Shown here piece after piece: positions 1 through 8,337 of a stretch of 64,000 nucleotides of DNA. A program made the translations under genes and the position numbers. This DNA comes from Mycolicibacterium elephantis DSM 44368. Its GTDB lineage: Bacteria > Actinomycetota > Actinomycetes > Mycobacteriales > Mycobacteriaceae. The stretch spans positions 1 to 64,000 of the forward strand of contig NZ_ATDN01000013.1 of the NCBI RefSeq assembly GCF_004014805.1, in the 5' to 3' direction. Position 1 is the first letter of the stretch; the number at the start of each line of letters is the position of its first letter. The notes beneath the pieces are model-generated. The model did not search any database and was not told the origin of the DNA. It saw only the letters and a list, made by a program, of their open reading frames with translations.

Positions 1-1453
1 CGGGCGCCGGCGTGCCGGGCGGGGGCGGTGCGGGCGCCGGCGTGCCGGGTGCCGGTGGCGGCGACGTGCGCGGGCTCTCCGGCGCGGGTGTCCGCTCGGC
101 GGTTGTGCGCGGAACATTGGGCAGCCCAGGTGAATTCGTCGCTCCCGGCGAGTGCGGCGACGTCGTGGTGGTGGGCCGTGGCGGAGCCGGTGGCGGGCAG
201 ACGGGCAGCAGCGAATCGCGGGCCAGTTGGCTGATCTGGTTGATGGCCTCGTCTTCAGAACCGGTGGGCAGGCCGGCTTCGACCTGGTACCGCTCGGAGG
301 GTTTCAGGTCTTCGACGCGGAACAGTTGACAGTTCTCGGGCGCCTGCCCGGGGCTGACGAGATTGAGCCCGTTGTGCGGGGTCAGGCAGCCCTGCCGGTA
401 CACCTCCTGCAGGGAATAGCCGAGAAACGACCCCGGCACCCCGCGCATGATCGACACCACCCCGTCGTGACTGCTGACGTAGAAGTTGCTGCGCACGACC
501 TCGCGGCCGATGGCGAGCCCGGCCAGCACCACCAACACCACCAGCGCCGCGGCGATGAAGATACGGCGCCCCGACCCCGGCGGAGCGGCCGGCTCTTCGG
601 CTTGCGGCAGAGCACGTTGGACTTCGTTGCGGCGCGGGTTGAACGCCGAAGCCCGGCCGGCCGAGGTGTCGGGCGGGGCGACCTGGTCGTCGTTGCCGGA
701 CACCGCGCCCGCCAGGATCGGTTGGGTCTGGCCGTAGTCGTAGTCGACGACGTCGGCCACCACCACCGTGACGTTGTCGGGTCCGCCCCCGCGCAACGCC
801 AATTCGATGAGGCGGTCGGCGCTTTCGGCCACGTCGGGAATCTGCAGGGCCTCCAGGATGGTCTCCTGGCTGACCGGGTCGGACAGCCCGTCGGAACACA
901 GCAGGTAGCGGTCGCCGGCGCGGGCCTCGCGCATGATGAGCGTGGGTTCGACCTCATGGCCGGTCAGAGCGCGCATGATCAGCGACCGCTGCGGATGGCT
1001 GTGCGCCTCCTCGGCGGTGATGCGGCCCTCGTCGACCAGCGTCTGAACGAACGTGTCGTCCTTGGTGATCTGGGTGAGTTCGCCGTCGCGCAGTAGATAG
1101 CCCCGGGAGTCGCCGATGTGGACGAGACCAAGTCGGTTGCCCGCGAACAGGATTGCGGTGAGCGTGGTGCCCATGCCCTCGAGCTCGGGATCGGCCTCGA
1201 CGTGAGCGGCGATGGCCGCGTTGCCTTCCCGAACCGCCTCGGCCAGCTGGGCCAGCAGGTCACCACCGGGCTCGTCGTCGTCGAGATGGGCCAGCGCGGC
1301 GATCACCAGCTGAGAGGCCACCTCGCCGGCCGCGTGCCCACCCATACCGTCGGCCAGCGCCAGCAGCCGCGCGCCTGCGTATACCGAGTCTTCGTTGTTC
1401 GCTCGGACCAGGCCGCGGTCGCTGCGCGCGGCGTATCGAAGCACCAGTGTCAC
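1..1453 (-). CDS. pstP: PP2C-type Ser/Thr phosphatase PstP (3' end outside window)
   Basis: Membrane PP2C phosphatase that reverses phosphorylation by the PknA/PknB kinases controlling cell-wall growth and division (family knowledge). The minus-strand frame starts at a GTG (1453-1451), reads VTLVLRYAARSDRGLVRANN and has the PP2C metal-binding motif ADGMGGHAAGEV near residue 35. A single membrane segment (IFIAAALVVLVVLAGLAIG, coded about 500-560) separates the cytosolic phosphatase from an extracellular domain. The tail is Pro/Ala-rich and stays open to base 1, so the C-terminus is cut by the window edge. The GTG overlaps the fhaB stop by 4 bp (GTGA), which fits translational coupling in the fhaA-fhaB-pstP operon. 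The start is unambiguous because the N-terminus matches Mtb PstP closely. Confidence 0.95.
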   Translation of the reverse strand, partial: MTLVLRYAARSDRGLVRANNEDSVYAGARLLALADGMGGHAAGEVASQLVIAALAHLDDDEPGGDLLAQLAEAVREGNAAIAAHVEADPELEGMGTTLTAILFAGNRLGLVHIGDSRGYLLRDGELTQITKDDTFVQTLVDEGRITAEEAHSHPQRSLIMRALTGHEVEPTLIMREARAGDRYLLCSDGLSDPVSQETILEALQIPDVAESADRLIELALRGGGPDNVTVVVADVVDYDYGQTQPILAGAVSGNDDQVAPPDTSAGRASAFNPRRNEVQRALPQAEEPAAPPGSGRRIFIAAALVVLVVLAGLAIGREVVRSNFYVSSHDGVVSIMRGVPGSFLGYSLQEVYRQGCLTPHNGLNLVSPGQAPENCQLFRVEDLKPSERYQVEAGLPTGSEDEAINQISQLARDSLLPVCPPPAPPRPTTTTSPHSPGATNSPGLPNVPRTTAERTPAPESPRTSPPPAPGTPAPAPPPPGTPAP

Positions 1454-1914
1454 GGGCGCAGCTCGATTACCGTCTTGCCGATCCGAATCGGTGTGCCCAT
1501 CGGAACCCGTACCGCCGTCGTCACCTTCGCCCTGTCAAGGTATGTGCCGTTGGTCGATCCTAGGTCTTCGACGTACCACTCCGAGCCTCGAGGCGACAGC
1601 CGGGCATGCCGGGTCGAGGCGTAGTCGTCGGTGAGCACCAGCGTGGAGTCGTCGGCGCGGCCGATGAGTACCGGTTGGCTGCCCAGCGTGATGCGGGTGC
1701 CGGCCAGCGCGCCCTCGGTGACCACCAGCTGCCGGGGCACGTTGCGCCCGCGTGTGGGCAGCAGGGACCTCCGCAACGGCAGGCCGCGACGCACCATGAC
1801 CGCACCCGTCGGTGCGTAGAGATCGGTGCGCAGGATGCGCAGCACCGACCAGATGAACAACCACAGCAGCAGAAGAAAACCGACGCGCGTCAGTTGCAGA
1901 ACCAACCCCTGCAT
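1450..1914 (-). CDS. fhaB: FHA-domain protein FhaB (FipA)
   Basis: 154-aa membrane-anchored FHA protein that binds phosphothreonine partners of the PknA/PknB network at the septum (known for the family). Residues about 8-27 (TRVGFLLLLWLFIWSVLRIL) form one N-terminal membrane helix. The FHA core lies at about 80-145 and shows GRADDSTLVL, the S..H motif in STRHARLS, and DLGSTNGTYLD. I chose the ATG at 1914 (MQGLVLQLTR) because it matches the Mtb protein in length. The longer frame to 1986 has no such support. Its stop overlaps the pstP start. Confidence 0.95.
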   Translation of the reverse strand: MQGLVLQLTRVGFLLLLWLFIWSVLRILRTDLYAPTGAVMVRRGLPLRRSLLPTRGRNVPRQLVVTEGALAGTRITLGSQPVLIGRADDSTLVLTDDYASTRHARLSPRGSEWYVEDLGSTNGTYLDRAKVTTAVRVPMGTPIRIGKTVIELRP

Positions 1915-2031
1915 CTGACGTCCTCTCCGTCTCCATCCGTGCTGGCCGTCCCGGCGCAACGTCACGATACTTGGACGGCCATCCACGTGAGGGTGAAGCG
2001 ACCAGCTTCGCCCCCAGTGACGGCCGTTCCG

Positions 2032-3534
2032 TCAGTGCATGCGGACGATGATCTCGGAGTGGCCCAAGCGAATCACGTCGCCGTCGGCCAACTGCCACTC
2101 CTGCACCGGCGCGTTGTTCACGGTGGTGCCGTTGGTGGAGTTGAGGTCCGACAGCAGCGCCACCTGACCGTCCCAACGGATCTCCAGGTGACGGCGCGAC
2201 ACCCCGGTGTCCGGCAGCCGGAACTGCGCGTCCTGGCCGCGGCCGATGACGTTGGAGCCTTCACGCAGCTGATACGTGCGGCCGCTGCCGTCGTCGAGCT
2301 GGAGGGTGACCGAGGTGCCCGCGGCGGGGTAGTCGGCCTGGCCGTAGCCGGCGCCGTATCCGGCGGGCTGACCGTAGTCGTACCCGCCGCCCGCGGGCTC
2401 GCCGTAGCCGGGCTCGGCGTATCCACCGGCGGGCTCGCCGTAGCGGCCGTAGTCGGGCGGGGCGCCAGCCGGGGCGCCAGCCGGGGCGCCATAGCCCTGA
2501 TCCTGGCGGCCGTAGCCGCCGCCGTAGCCGCCCTGATCGGGGTGGCCGCCGCCCTGGTCGGGGTAAGCGGGCCGCGGTTCGTGCCTGCCGTAGCCGCCCT
2601 CGTCAGGCCGGGGGCCGGGCTGACGGCCGTAGTCGTAGTCCGCGGCGGGCGCGCCGTAGCCGGGCTGGCCCCCCGGAGGCGGGCCGTAACCCGCGGGAGC
2701 CTGGCGGTAGCCCTGGTCGGGGTAGCCGCCACCGGGCGGCGGACCATAGCCGGCGGGCGGACGCTGCTCATACGACGACGGCGGGTAGCCGCCCTGGTCG
2801 GGGTAGCCGGCCTGGTCGGGATAGCCGCCCTGCTCCCCGTAGCCCTGATCGGGGTAGCCGCCGTGGTCGGGGTAGCCGCCGTGGTCGGGGTAGCCGCCGT
2901 GGTCGGGGTAGCCGCCCTGGCGCGGGGGATAGCCTTGGTCGCCTTGCGGCGGAGGCGGCGGCGGGTAGCCGGCCTGCTCCTGTGGCGGGTACGGACCGCG
3001 CGGGTCCTGCGGCCGGTCGTACCGGTCGTCGTAGGGCTCGTCGGTGGGGCGCCCCGGACCCTGACCGCCGCGGTAGCTTGGGTTGTCGCTCATCGGTGGT
3101 ACTCCTGATTCTGCGTTAGAAGAGAGTTCTCGAGGTGGTGGGGCGGGCTCGCCAGTGGTCGTGTCAGGATTGACCGCGCCACGCGCGCGAAACTGTCCGG
3201 TGTGCAGGTTGGATGATTGTTCGAACCTGACGACGACATCAGCATATGTTTGCCATCCCTGCTCATGGATGTAGCCCTCCAAGTGCTTGGCGAAAGTCGC
3301 TGATGTCAGGTCGGGGTCGGCGCTCACCTTCTGATAGTCAGGCACACTGAGCGTAATGACGTAGTCGTTCGGAGCCAAAACCCGGCCGCCGAGCACCTCA
3401 CGCGCGCCGGCGTCGGCTTCTCGGCGCAGCATCGCCTCGACCTCCTGCGGGACTATCGCACCGCCGAAGACCCGCGCGAATGCGTCACCGACGGTCGACT
3501 CGAGCTTGCGCTCGATACGGTCGACCAGACCCAT
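2032..3534 (-). CDS. fhaA: FHA-domain protein FhaA (DUF3662 + FHA)
   Basis: 500-aa phosphothreonine-binding adaptor that in mycobacteria binds the MviN pseudokinase domain and modulates peptidoglycan synthesis (literature knowledge). The N-terminal DUF3662 domain (about 1-125) begins MGLVDRIERKLESTVGDAF. A long low-complexity linker (about 150-400) of repeated GGYPDQ/GGYPDH units follows. The C-terminal FHA domain (about 415-500) carries GRGQDAQFRLPDTGVSRRH and LNSTNGTTVNN. The ATG at 3534 is chosen by homology; the 47 upstream residues of the longer frame look non-coding. It is the first gene of the operon continuing into fhaB and pstP, and is divergent from the tRNA gene. Confidence 0.95.
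   Translation of the reverse strand: MGLVDRIERKLESTVGDAFARVFGGAIVPQEVEAMLRREADAGAREVLGGRVLAPNDYVITLSVPDYQKVSADPDLTSATFAKHLEGYIHEQGWQTYADVVVRFEQSSNLHTGQFRARGAVNPDTTTGEPAPPPRELSSNAESGVPPMSDNPSYRGGQGPGRPTDEPYDDRYDRPQDPRGPYPPQEQAGYPPPPPPQGDQGYPPRQGGYPDHGGYPDHGGYPDHGGYPDQGYGEQGGYPDQAGYPDQGGYPPSSYEQRPPAGYGPPPGGGYPDQGYRQAPAGYGPPPGGQPGYGAPAADYDYGRQPGPRPDEGGYGRHEPRPAYPDQGGGHPDQGGYGGGYGRQDQGYGAPAGAPAGAPPDYGRYGEPAGGYAEPGYGEPAGGGYDYGQPAGYGAGYGQADYPAAGTSVTLQLDDGSGRTYQLREGSNVIGRGQDAQFRLPDTGVSRRHLEIRWDGQVALLSDLNSTNGTTVNNAPVQEWQLADGDVIRLGHSEIIVRMH
2851..2922 (-). repeat. 18-bp in-frame tandem repeat in fhaA linker
   Basis: Three exact copies of an 18-bp unit (2851-2868, 2869-2886, 2887-2904) and a fourth diverged copy encode GGYPDH repeats in the FhaA linker. 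They continue into degenerate GGYPDQ-type repeats on both sides (about 2700-2960). The repeat keeps the reading frame and is a plausible slippage site for length variation between strains. Confidence 0.9.
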
Positions 3535-3791
3535 GTCACCGCCTGCCTCACTCGTAGGTATCTGTCGATTCTGCTCACGACTTTGCTCACCAGCGTGTCG
3601 CTGGCCACATCGCTCAATTGCATGGTATCGGCCCAGCACACGCCAGTGGGACCAACAAAATCGTGAGAGTTGCATTCAAGCAGCTCAGAGGCTCGGCAAC
3701 GGTCGGCGTCGGCGCAGGTGGCGGGCCGTGGGGGAGCATCGGTACGGTTGAAGAGTCGGGGCGCCTGCGTGATAGGCTCCCCCGGTTGTTG

Positions 3792-3874
3792 GGGCGAGTG
3801 GCGGAATGGCAGACGCGCTGGCTTCAGGTGCCAGTGTCCTTCGGGACGTGGGGGTTCAAGTCCCCCTTCGCCCA
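3792..3874 (+). tRNA. leuT: tRNA-Leu (anticodon CAG)
   Basis: An 83-nt class II tRNA. The acceptor stem GGGCGAG pairs with the 3' TTCGCCC followed by discriminator A. The anticodon stem-loop CTGGC-TTCAGGT-GCCAG gives anticodon CAG (reads CUG). A long variable arm and the T-loop GGTTCAAGTCC are present. The 3' CCA is not encoded (CACA follows). The position beside fhaA is the same as in Mtb. Confidence 0.97.
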
Positions 3875-3881
3875 CAATCGC

Positions 3882-3916
3882 AGAGGTCGCGGACTCGGTG
3901 TCCGCGACCTCTTTGT
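3882..3916 (+). terminator. Intrinsic terminator after tRNA-Leu
   Basis: A perfect 12-bp stem (3882-3893 with 3901-3912), 7-nt loop and short T-containing tail (TTTGTG) lie 8 nt after the tRNA. This is a conventional hairpin terminator. Confidence 0.85.
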
Positions 3917-4518
3917 GTAGCGAGTGCAGCAGAGGCCGTTTGCACTACTGCCGCGGCTTAGCGCGGCGCAGTCGCGCCGCGTCGGGTCTTTGGGGGTGTC
4001 GTAGCGACGTGGCCAGCTGACAATTTCAGGCCCGGCTTGGCTACGCGTCCGTCCACGGTTCTGGAATCGGTGTAGCCTCGTCCGCACCGCTTGGCGAGCC
4101 GCCGTGGGACCATCGCGGCCCACACCTGGTGCCGCCATACAAAGGCAACCGGTGGCCCCCGCCAGACCGCTGACCCCGGTCGGATCGAGGGTTCCCAGGA
4201 GGCTGCCAGTGCCGACGACGCGCCACGCTTCACCGCGGCCGCCGTGGTGGGTAACGCTCGCGGCCACCCTGGCGCGCGGGCTCAGCGCGCTTCCGTGAGG
4301 CTGGCCGGAGCACGAAGACGATAGCTGCTCCGCATACTGGCGAATGCCCACGGCAACTGATCAAAGTTGAGAAGACCGGTGTGACAACAGCATCGACGCC
4401 TTCTCAACTGTCGCAGCGACGCTGTGGGTTGGTTGCGCTTTCAACGAGTAGTCAACTACGCATGCCATCTGGTTTGCAGCGAAATACGTTCCGCTCGACT
4501 GCAAAACAAGGAGATCGC
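3917..4518. other. Gene-free interval between tRNA-Leu and unknown cassette
   Basis: About 600 bases without a convincing gene. Open frames here lack a ribosome-binding site and overlap the tRNA or each other on the opposite strand. A GC hairpin GCGGCGC..GCGCCGC lies at about 3963-3980, and a separate 10-bp inverted repeat lies at 4365-4409. I saw no copy of the tRNA 3' end that would mark an integration site. Confidence 0.5.
4365..4409. promoter_or_regulatory. 10-bp inverted repeat upstream of the unknown cassette
   Basis: AGTTGAGAAG (4365-4374) and its exact complement CTTCTCAACT (4400-4409) are separated by 25 nt. They lie about 110 nt before the first cassette gene. An operator or an RNA hairpin in the leader are both possible; no regulator is identified. 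Confidence 0.4.
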
Positions 4519-5157
4519 ATGGTTGAAAACCCTTATCTCGGTCATCCGAGCCCCAGCCTGGCTGACGCGTGGGCGATGGGTTTTGTCTCGGGTTACGCCG
4601 ACGTGTCAATCCCGCTCGACCCGCCTGACGAAATGGACGCCAACGACGGTACGGCGTATTCCGAGGGTGTTCAGGCGGGCCGGCAGGGCGCTATCGATGG
4701 CCTGGACATCGGCCGGTGCATTTCCGCCGGCGAGCCGTCGCCGGGTGAAGGGTTCGCCCACCTGATCACCGGAGCCGAAATCCTACACGGAGTCTACGAG
4801 CTGGTCGCACTCGCGAAAATCGCTGCAGGAGTGGCCGGTTTGGTTGTCGCACTGATCGAGATCGGTGCTTCAGCGCGGGCCGTTCTGCCGTTGAATCAGA
4901 CCGCATTACCGGAGGCAGCCGATCCGCTGCTCGAAGCCATGGACGCCTACGGCGTCGGGTCACTCGAAGTCTTTGCCGGTATTGGGCGCGACCCGCTCAG
5001 CCATGACTGCGAAATCCAGCTGACCGGCCTCTACCCGTCGCTCGACGATGCGAGAAGCGCGGCCTTGGCCATGGAACGGGCTGACTGGCTCATAGTGAGC
5101 TGGCGAACCGATCAATGTGGAAGCTTCCGTGTCGTCGAAGCGGCACCGCAACAGTAA
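4519..5157 (+). CDS. Hypothetical protein, first gene of unknown three-gene cassette
   Basis: 212 aa; family not recognised. The ATG at 4519 is chosen over an upstream GTG (4381) because AAGGAG sits 5 nt before it and the protein then begins MVENPYLGHPSPS. Residues about 20-70 are acidic with an AYSEGVQAGRQGAIDG stretch. Residues about 95-120 (LVALAKIAAGVAGLVVALIE) could form one membrane helix. A C-terminal segment of about 70 residues has mixed alpha/beta character. The 36-nt gap to the next gene suggests one transcript with the two following genes. Base composition is visibly less GC-rich than in the flanking core genes, which fits acquisition, but I did not compute it. Confidence 0.75.
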   Translation: MVENPYLGHPSPSLADAWAMGFVSGYADVSIPLDPPDEMDANDGTAYSEGVQAGRQGAIDGLDIGRCISAGEPSPGEGFAHLITGAEILHGVYELVALAKIAAGVAGLVVALIEIGASARAVLPLNQTALPEAADPLLEAMDAYGVGSLEVFAGIGRDPLSHDCEIQLTGLYPSLDDARSAALAMERADWLIVSWRTDQCGSFRVVEAAPQQ

Positions 5158-5193
5158 TCAAACCACTCGAGTCAACGAAAAGGACACGCAGCC

Positions 5194-6834
5194 ATGCCTA
5201 TTGACAATGAACCCCGTGCGCTGGCAGCAAGCATGCTCAGCGAGATCATCACCGATATCCGCGCATCGAGGCCTACCCGCAGCGACGGCTCCACGACCAC
5301 CGGCTATGTGTACTGCCAAATGGTGCCGGGTCTGATGGTCAGTCCACGTGACTTCGCCAAACCGTGGAGCCCGATCGGCGGGGTGGCAGAGCTGAGATCC
5401 GGTCAGCGCCCGGCAGATGGGGCGACTGATCCACCGGAGTCGGTAAGCCCTATCATCCGCCGCGCCTATGATGCGGCATTCAAGACGTTCAACTTCTTCG
5501 ACAAGATGCTGATGGTCACCGATGACGGTACGACACAATACTATTCGGGTGGCGGACGTCATGTGGCCTTCCAGTACCAGAACATTCTCAGTTCGATGAC
5601 CGCGAAGCCCACTCCCCCCCGCTCAGCCGAGGAGCAGGCCCGTCTCGACGCTGCGACGGCGGTGCTTGAAGACGCCGACGGCAATGACACGCCAAAGTAT
5701 GCGCGCTACAAGAAGAATCGCAATGCCTACGCGAAGGCGATTGGGGATCTGGCGGCCCAGGAGATCACCTTGCTCAACGATCCCGAACGGGGTCCAGCGG
5801 CCGGAGCCCTGCTGTTGCCGTTCTCGGCGGCCGTCGATGACGCCAGGGAAAAGTGGATGTCGCAGGGCGCCGCCGAGGTAGAAGCCGCGTTGGCGACCCG
5901 CGCATCCGTCGGCGTGCCGCTGAGCGAAGGCGCCATTCTGCGCGCCAAGAACCTCTTCGGTGCGTGGCAGGCGGCGATTCCGGGTATCCCCGGCGGTCTG
6001 GACGGGCGGATTCCCTACACCTATATCTTCCCAAGCGAGTGGAGTCAGATCGAGACGCAAGACATCGGGTGGACGACCTTGAAGCACGACTCTCGGACGT
6101 ACCGAACGCATTTCGAGAAGCACGGGCACTCTCTGAACGCCGGACAATGGTCCGGCAGCTCGGAGTCGAGCAGCGGAACCGCCGGAGTCGGTATCTTCGG
6201 ATTCGGCTTCGCAGGCAATTACTCGGAGTGGGAATCCCAGTCGAATTCCAGCTACTCGAACTCGGCTCACGACGGCACCACGTTCAGCGAGAACGCGACC
6301 AACCTGAGCATCGAGCTGGAATACGGCATCTGCGAGATCTCGCGGCCGTGGCTGGTCACCGACGTTTTCCACCTCGGCGGCTGGTATCTGCCCGGTCAGC
6401 GCAGGGGCGCCATCAGCACCGGGAGCATCGCCGATCAGGTCGGCGACCACGACAAGTTGCTGCCTATGTTGCCCACCGCGATCGTAGTGGTCCGCAACGT
6501 GCGGATCACTGCCGAGGACTGGGGATCTGACAAGGCAACTCTGGAGAGTTACTGGAGCAACGGACACCGCTCGGACAGCAGCGGAGGGGAATCGATCGGC
6601 GGAAACGTCAGCGTCCCAGTGTTCAGCTTCCTTTCCCTTACCGGTGGTTATCGACACGACGAATCGGAATACAAGGGCGATTTCCGCGACGAGGCCGGCA
6701 ACGACGTCCGCAACGACTTCGGTGCCTACTTCGAGGGCAACACCCTGGTCATCAACGGTGCGCAAGTGGTGGGTTGGCTGGGCGAGATTCTTCCGCTGTG
6801 CCCGCCCGAAGACGACCCGAACCTGCCCGAATAG
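5194..6834 (+). CDS. Unknown protein with Ser/Gly-rich hairpin-like segments (cassette gene 2)
   Basis: 546 aa, no signal peptide; family not recognised. AAAGGA precedes the ATG by about 9 nt. The N-terminal half is mostly helical with charged stretches. Two segments, about residues 320-370 and 460-492, are rich in Ser and Gly and alternate with hydrophobic residues (for example VGIFGFGFAGNYSEWES and NVSVPVFSFLSLTGGY). The C-terminal region (about 365-540) contains ISRPWL, GWYLPG, LPTAIVVVRNVRITAE and VVGWLGE. The same motifs occur in the same order in the next gene, so the two are paralogues over this domain. The alternating segments recall membrane-inserting hairpins of beta-pore formers, but that is inference only. 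A structural protein is equally possible. Confidence 0.8.
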   Translation: MPIDNEPRALAASMLSEIITDIRASRPTRSDGSTTTGYVYCQMVPGLMVSPRDFAKPWSPIGGVAELRSGQRPADGATDPPESVSPIIRRAYDAAFKTFNFFDKMLMVTDDGTTQYYSGGGRHVAFQYQNILSSMTAKPTPPRSAEEQARLDAATAVLEDADGNDTPKYARYKKNRNAYAKAIGDLAAQEITLLNDPERGPAAGALLLPFSAAVDDAREKWMSQGAAEVEAALATRASVGVPLSEGAILRAKNLFGAWQAAIPGIPGGLDGRIPYTYIFPSEWSQIETQDIGWTTLKHDSRTYRTHFEKHGHSLNAGQWSGSSESSSGTAGVGIFGFGFAGNYSEWESQSNSSYSNSAHDGTTFSENATNLSIELEYGICEISRPWLVTDVFHLGGWYLPGQRRGAISTGSIADQVGDHDKLLPMLPTAIVVVRNVRITAEDWGSDKATLESYWSNGHRSDSSGGESIGGNVSVPVFSFLSLTGGYRHDESEYKGDFRDEAGNDVRNDFGAYFEGNTLVINGAQVVGWLGEILPLCPPEDDPNLPE

Positions 6835-6852
6835 GCTTAGGAGAACTGCATC

Positions 6853-8226
6853 ATGCCGACCACACTGGACGATCTGGCCACGGGGTTGCAGAGCTTTTTC
6901 GCCGATCGCTTTCCGCTGGGCGGAGACGGTGGACCCGGCAGCGTCTTGCTGGTGTTCGACCCTCTCGGACATCCACTGTCAGTACGGGAGTTCGGCAGCG
7001 CGGTTGGCGGCGGAGTGGGTGGATTGCTCGCCCATCAGCGCGCAGCGGCGCTCGCCGACCAGATCCCGGCGGCGAATGCGCTCGGCAACGGTTCTTATGT
7101 GCCACGGGGAGGATCGGCGCTGTCCCGCTGGTACCGCGATCTCGTGCGCGGCAGCAACGGCCCGCCGGCCAGTAATCCCGACGCCCGGGCCGCGTTCGAA
7201 ACGGCCAAGACCGAGGCCATCAATGCACTGGCCAACTGCGAGCTGGTGCTGGCGGCAAGTCCCGACGGCTCGCCGTTGCCCGCCGGCGTCAATGTCCGGT
7301 ATTACGCGACCTCGATGGTTCCAGTGGACTGGTTTGAGCCTGGTTCAGATTCTTGGCAGACCTATAGCGTCGGCGCTGCCGAGAACCCACCGCCGGACCA
7401 CCAGGCACCGTGGTACGTGCCGGTGCCGCCGCGCGAATACCGGCGTATCCCCCCGGTCGGTCCAGAAGAGGACCCCTTCATCTGGCCCGAGGAGATACCA
7501 CCCCACCTACGCCAGCTACGAGCGGTGATCAACCCGGCCGTCACCGATTTCGTCCGGGCCGCGACTCTCACCGAAGGCGGCGTCGACGATGCCGACGACG
7601 AGGTCGGGATCGGCCTGGACGTGACACCGATCGCCACACCGATCGCCACAGCCGCCGGAGCCGCGCGGGGGCGGTTACTCAACGCCGTGGTCAACCCCGA
7701 ACTGGCCGCGGCGGCCGGTCGTGTTGTCCTACCCGTCGATGAGACCGTCGTGCATTCCCCAACCTTCCGGTGGAATCCGGCAGCCATTGACGTCCTCGCT
7801 GAGGTGTCCGTGATCGACTCGGTCCTTGCCGGGACGACGTCTGAGAAGTCGACGTCGAGCAACTTCTCGGTCCGGTTCGATTACTGCTTGGTCCGCTTCG
7901 ATCGGCCGTGGTGGGACGACGCCTTTCTCGCCAGGAACGACTGGCAAGTGCCCGGTTACGAGGCACACCAGCTCAGCAGCGGACGTGGCGCCGAACCCCA
8001 TGATCCGTTGACCCTCATCACGGTCGGCATGCTCGTGGTGCGAAACCTGAGGGTGACTGCTGAATGGAGCGAGAGCGACATCGACGCATTACCGCGCAGC
8101 ACCAGCCTTGGGCCATTTTGTATAGCTGCAGCTGAGTTCGACTCGGCGACCGGCACACTCAGCCGTGACGGACACCAGGCGATCGCGTGGCTGTGTCAGG
8201 TACCTCCGCCGCTGCCGCCACTGTGA
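6853..8226 (+). CDS. Unknown protein, paralogue of preceding gene (cassette gene 3)
   Basis: 457 aa; family not recognised. AGGAGA lies about 8 nt before the ATG, and only 18 nt separate it from the previous stop, so co-translation is likely. The C-terminal part (about 330-457) repeats the motif order of the preceding protein: NFSVRFDY, DRPWWDDAF, W.VPGY, LVVRNLRVTAE, IAWLCQVPP. The N-terminal part is different and begins with a predicted alpha/beta segment. A Pro-rich linker (WYVPVPPREYRRIPPVGPEE) lies near the middle. It lacks the Ser/Gly alternating segments of its paralogue, so the two may be non-equivalent partners of one assembly (inference). Confidence 0.8.
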   Translation: MPTTLDDLATGLQSFFADRFPLGGDGGPGSVLLVFDPLGHPLSVREFGSAVGGGVGGLLAHQRAAALADQIPAANALGNGSYVPRGGSALSRWYRDLVRGSNGPPASNPDARAAFETAKTEAINALANCELVLAASPDGSPLPAGVNVRYYATSMVPVDWFEPGSDSWQTYSVGAAENPPPDHQAPWYVPVPPREYRRIPPVGPEEDPFIWPEEIPPHLRQLRAVINPAVTDFVRAATLTEGGVDDADDEVGIGLDVTPIATPIATAAGAARGRLLNAVVNPELAAAAGRVVLPVDETVVHSPTFRWNPAAIDVLAEVSVIDSVLAGTTSEKSTSSNFSVRFDYCLVRFDRPWWDDAFLARNDWQVPGYEAHQLSSGRGAEPHDPLTLITVGMLVVRNLRVTAEWSESDIDALPRSTSLGPFCIAAAEFDSATGTLSRDGHQAIAWLCQVPPPLPPL

Positions 8227-8337
8227 GGGAGCGCGCGGCTGACACCGCGGCGCAGCTCAGGACCGCAATATCCGCGGACGAAACGCATCCGGCACTCCTG
8301 ACGTCCATCTTGGAGCTGACCGGGTAGGTTGCCATTG

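Noticed and set aside
2851..2922. CRISPR-like regular repeats
   Set aside because: The repeats are contiguous 18-mers in frame within fhaA, with no spacers. They are a coding tandem repeat.
1606..3108. 500-aa plus-strand open frame opposite fhaA and fhaB
   Set aside because: It is antisense to two confidently identified genes, has repetitive Val/Ala/Arg composition and no ribosome site. It is a GC-rich shadow frame.
3917..4518. Coding region on the minus strand (3824-4351)
   Set aside because: It overlaps the tRNA gene and its terminator, lacks a ribosome site, and has no recognisable features.
3792..8226. Integrative element with the tRNA-Leu gene as attachment site
   Set aside because: No integrase gene and no second copy of the tRNA 3' end were seen between the tRNA and 8.2 kb. 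The cassette may still be acquired, but not as a recognisable element.
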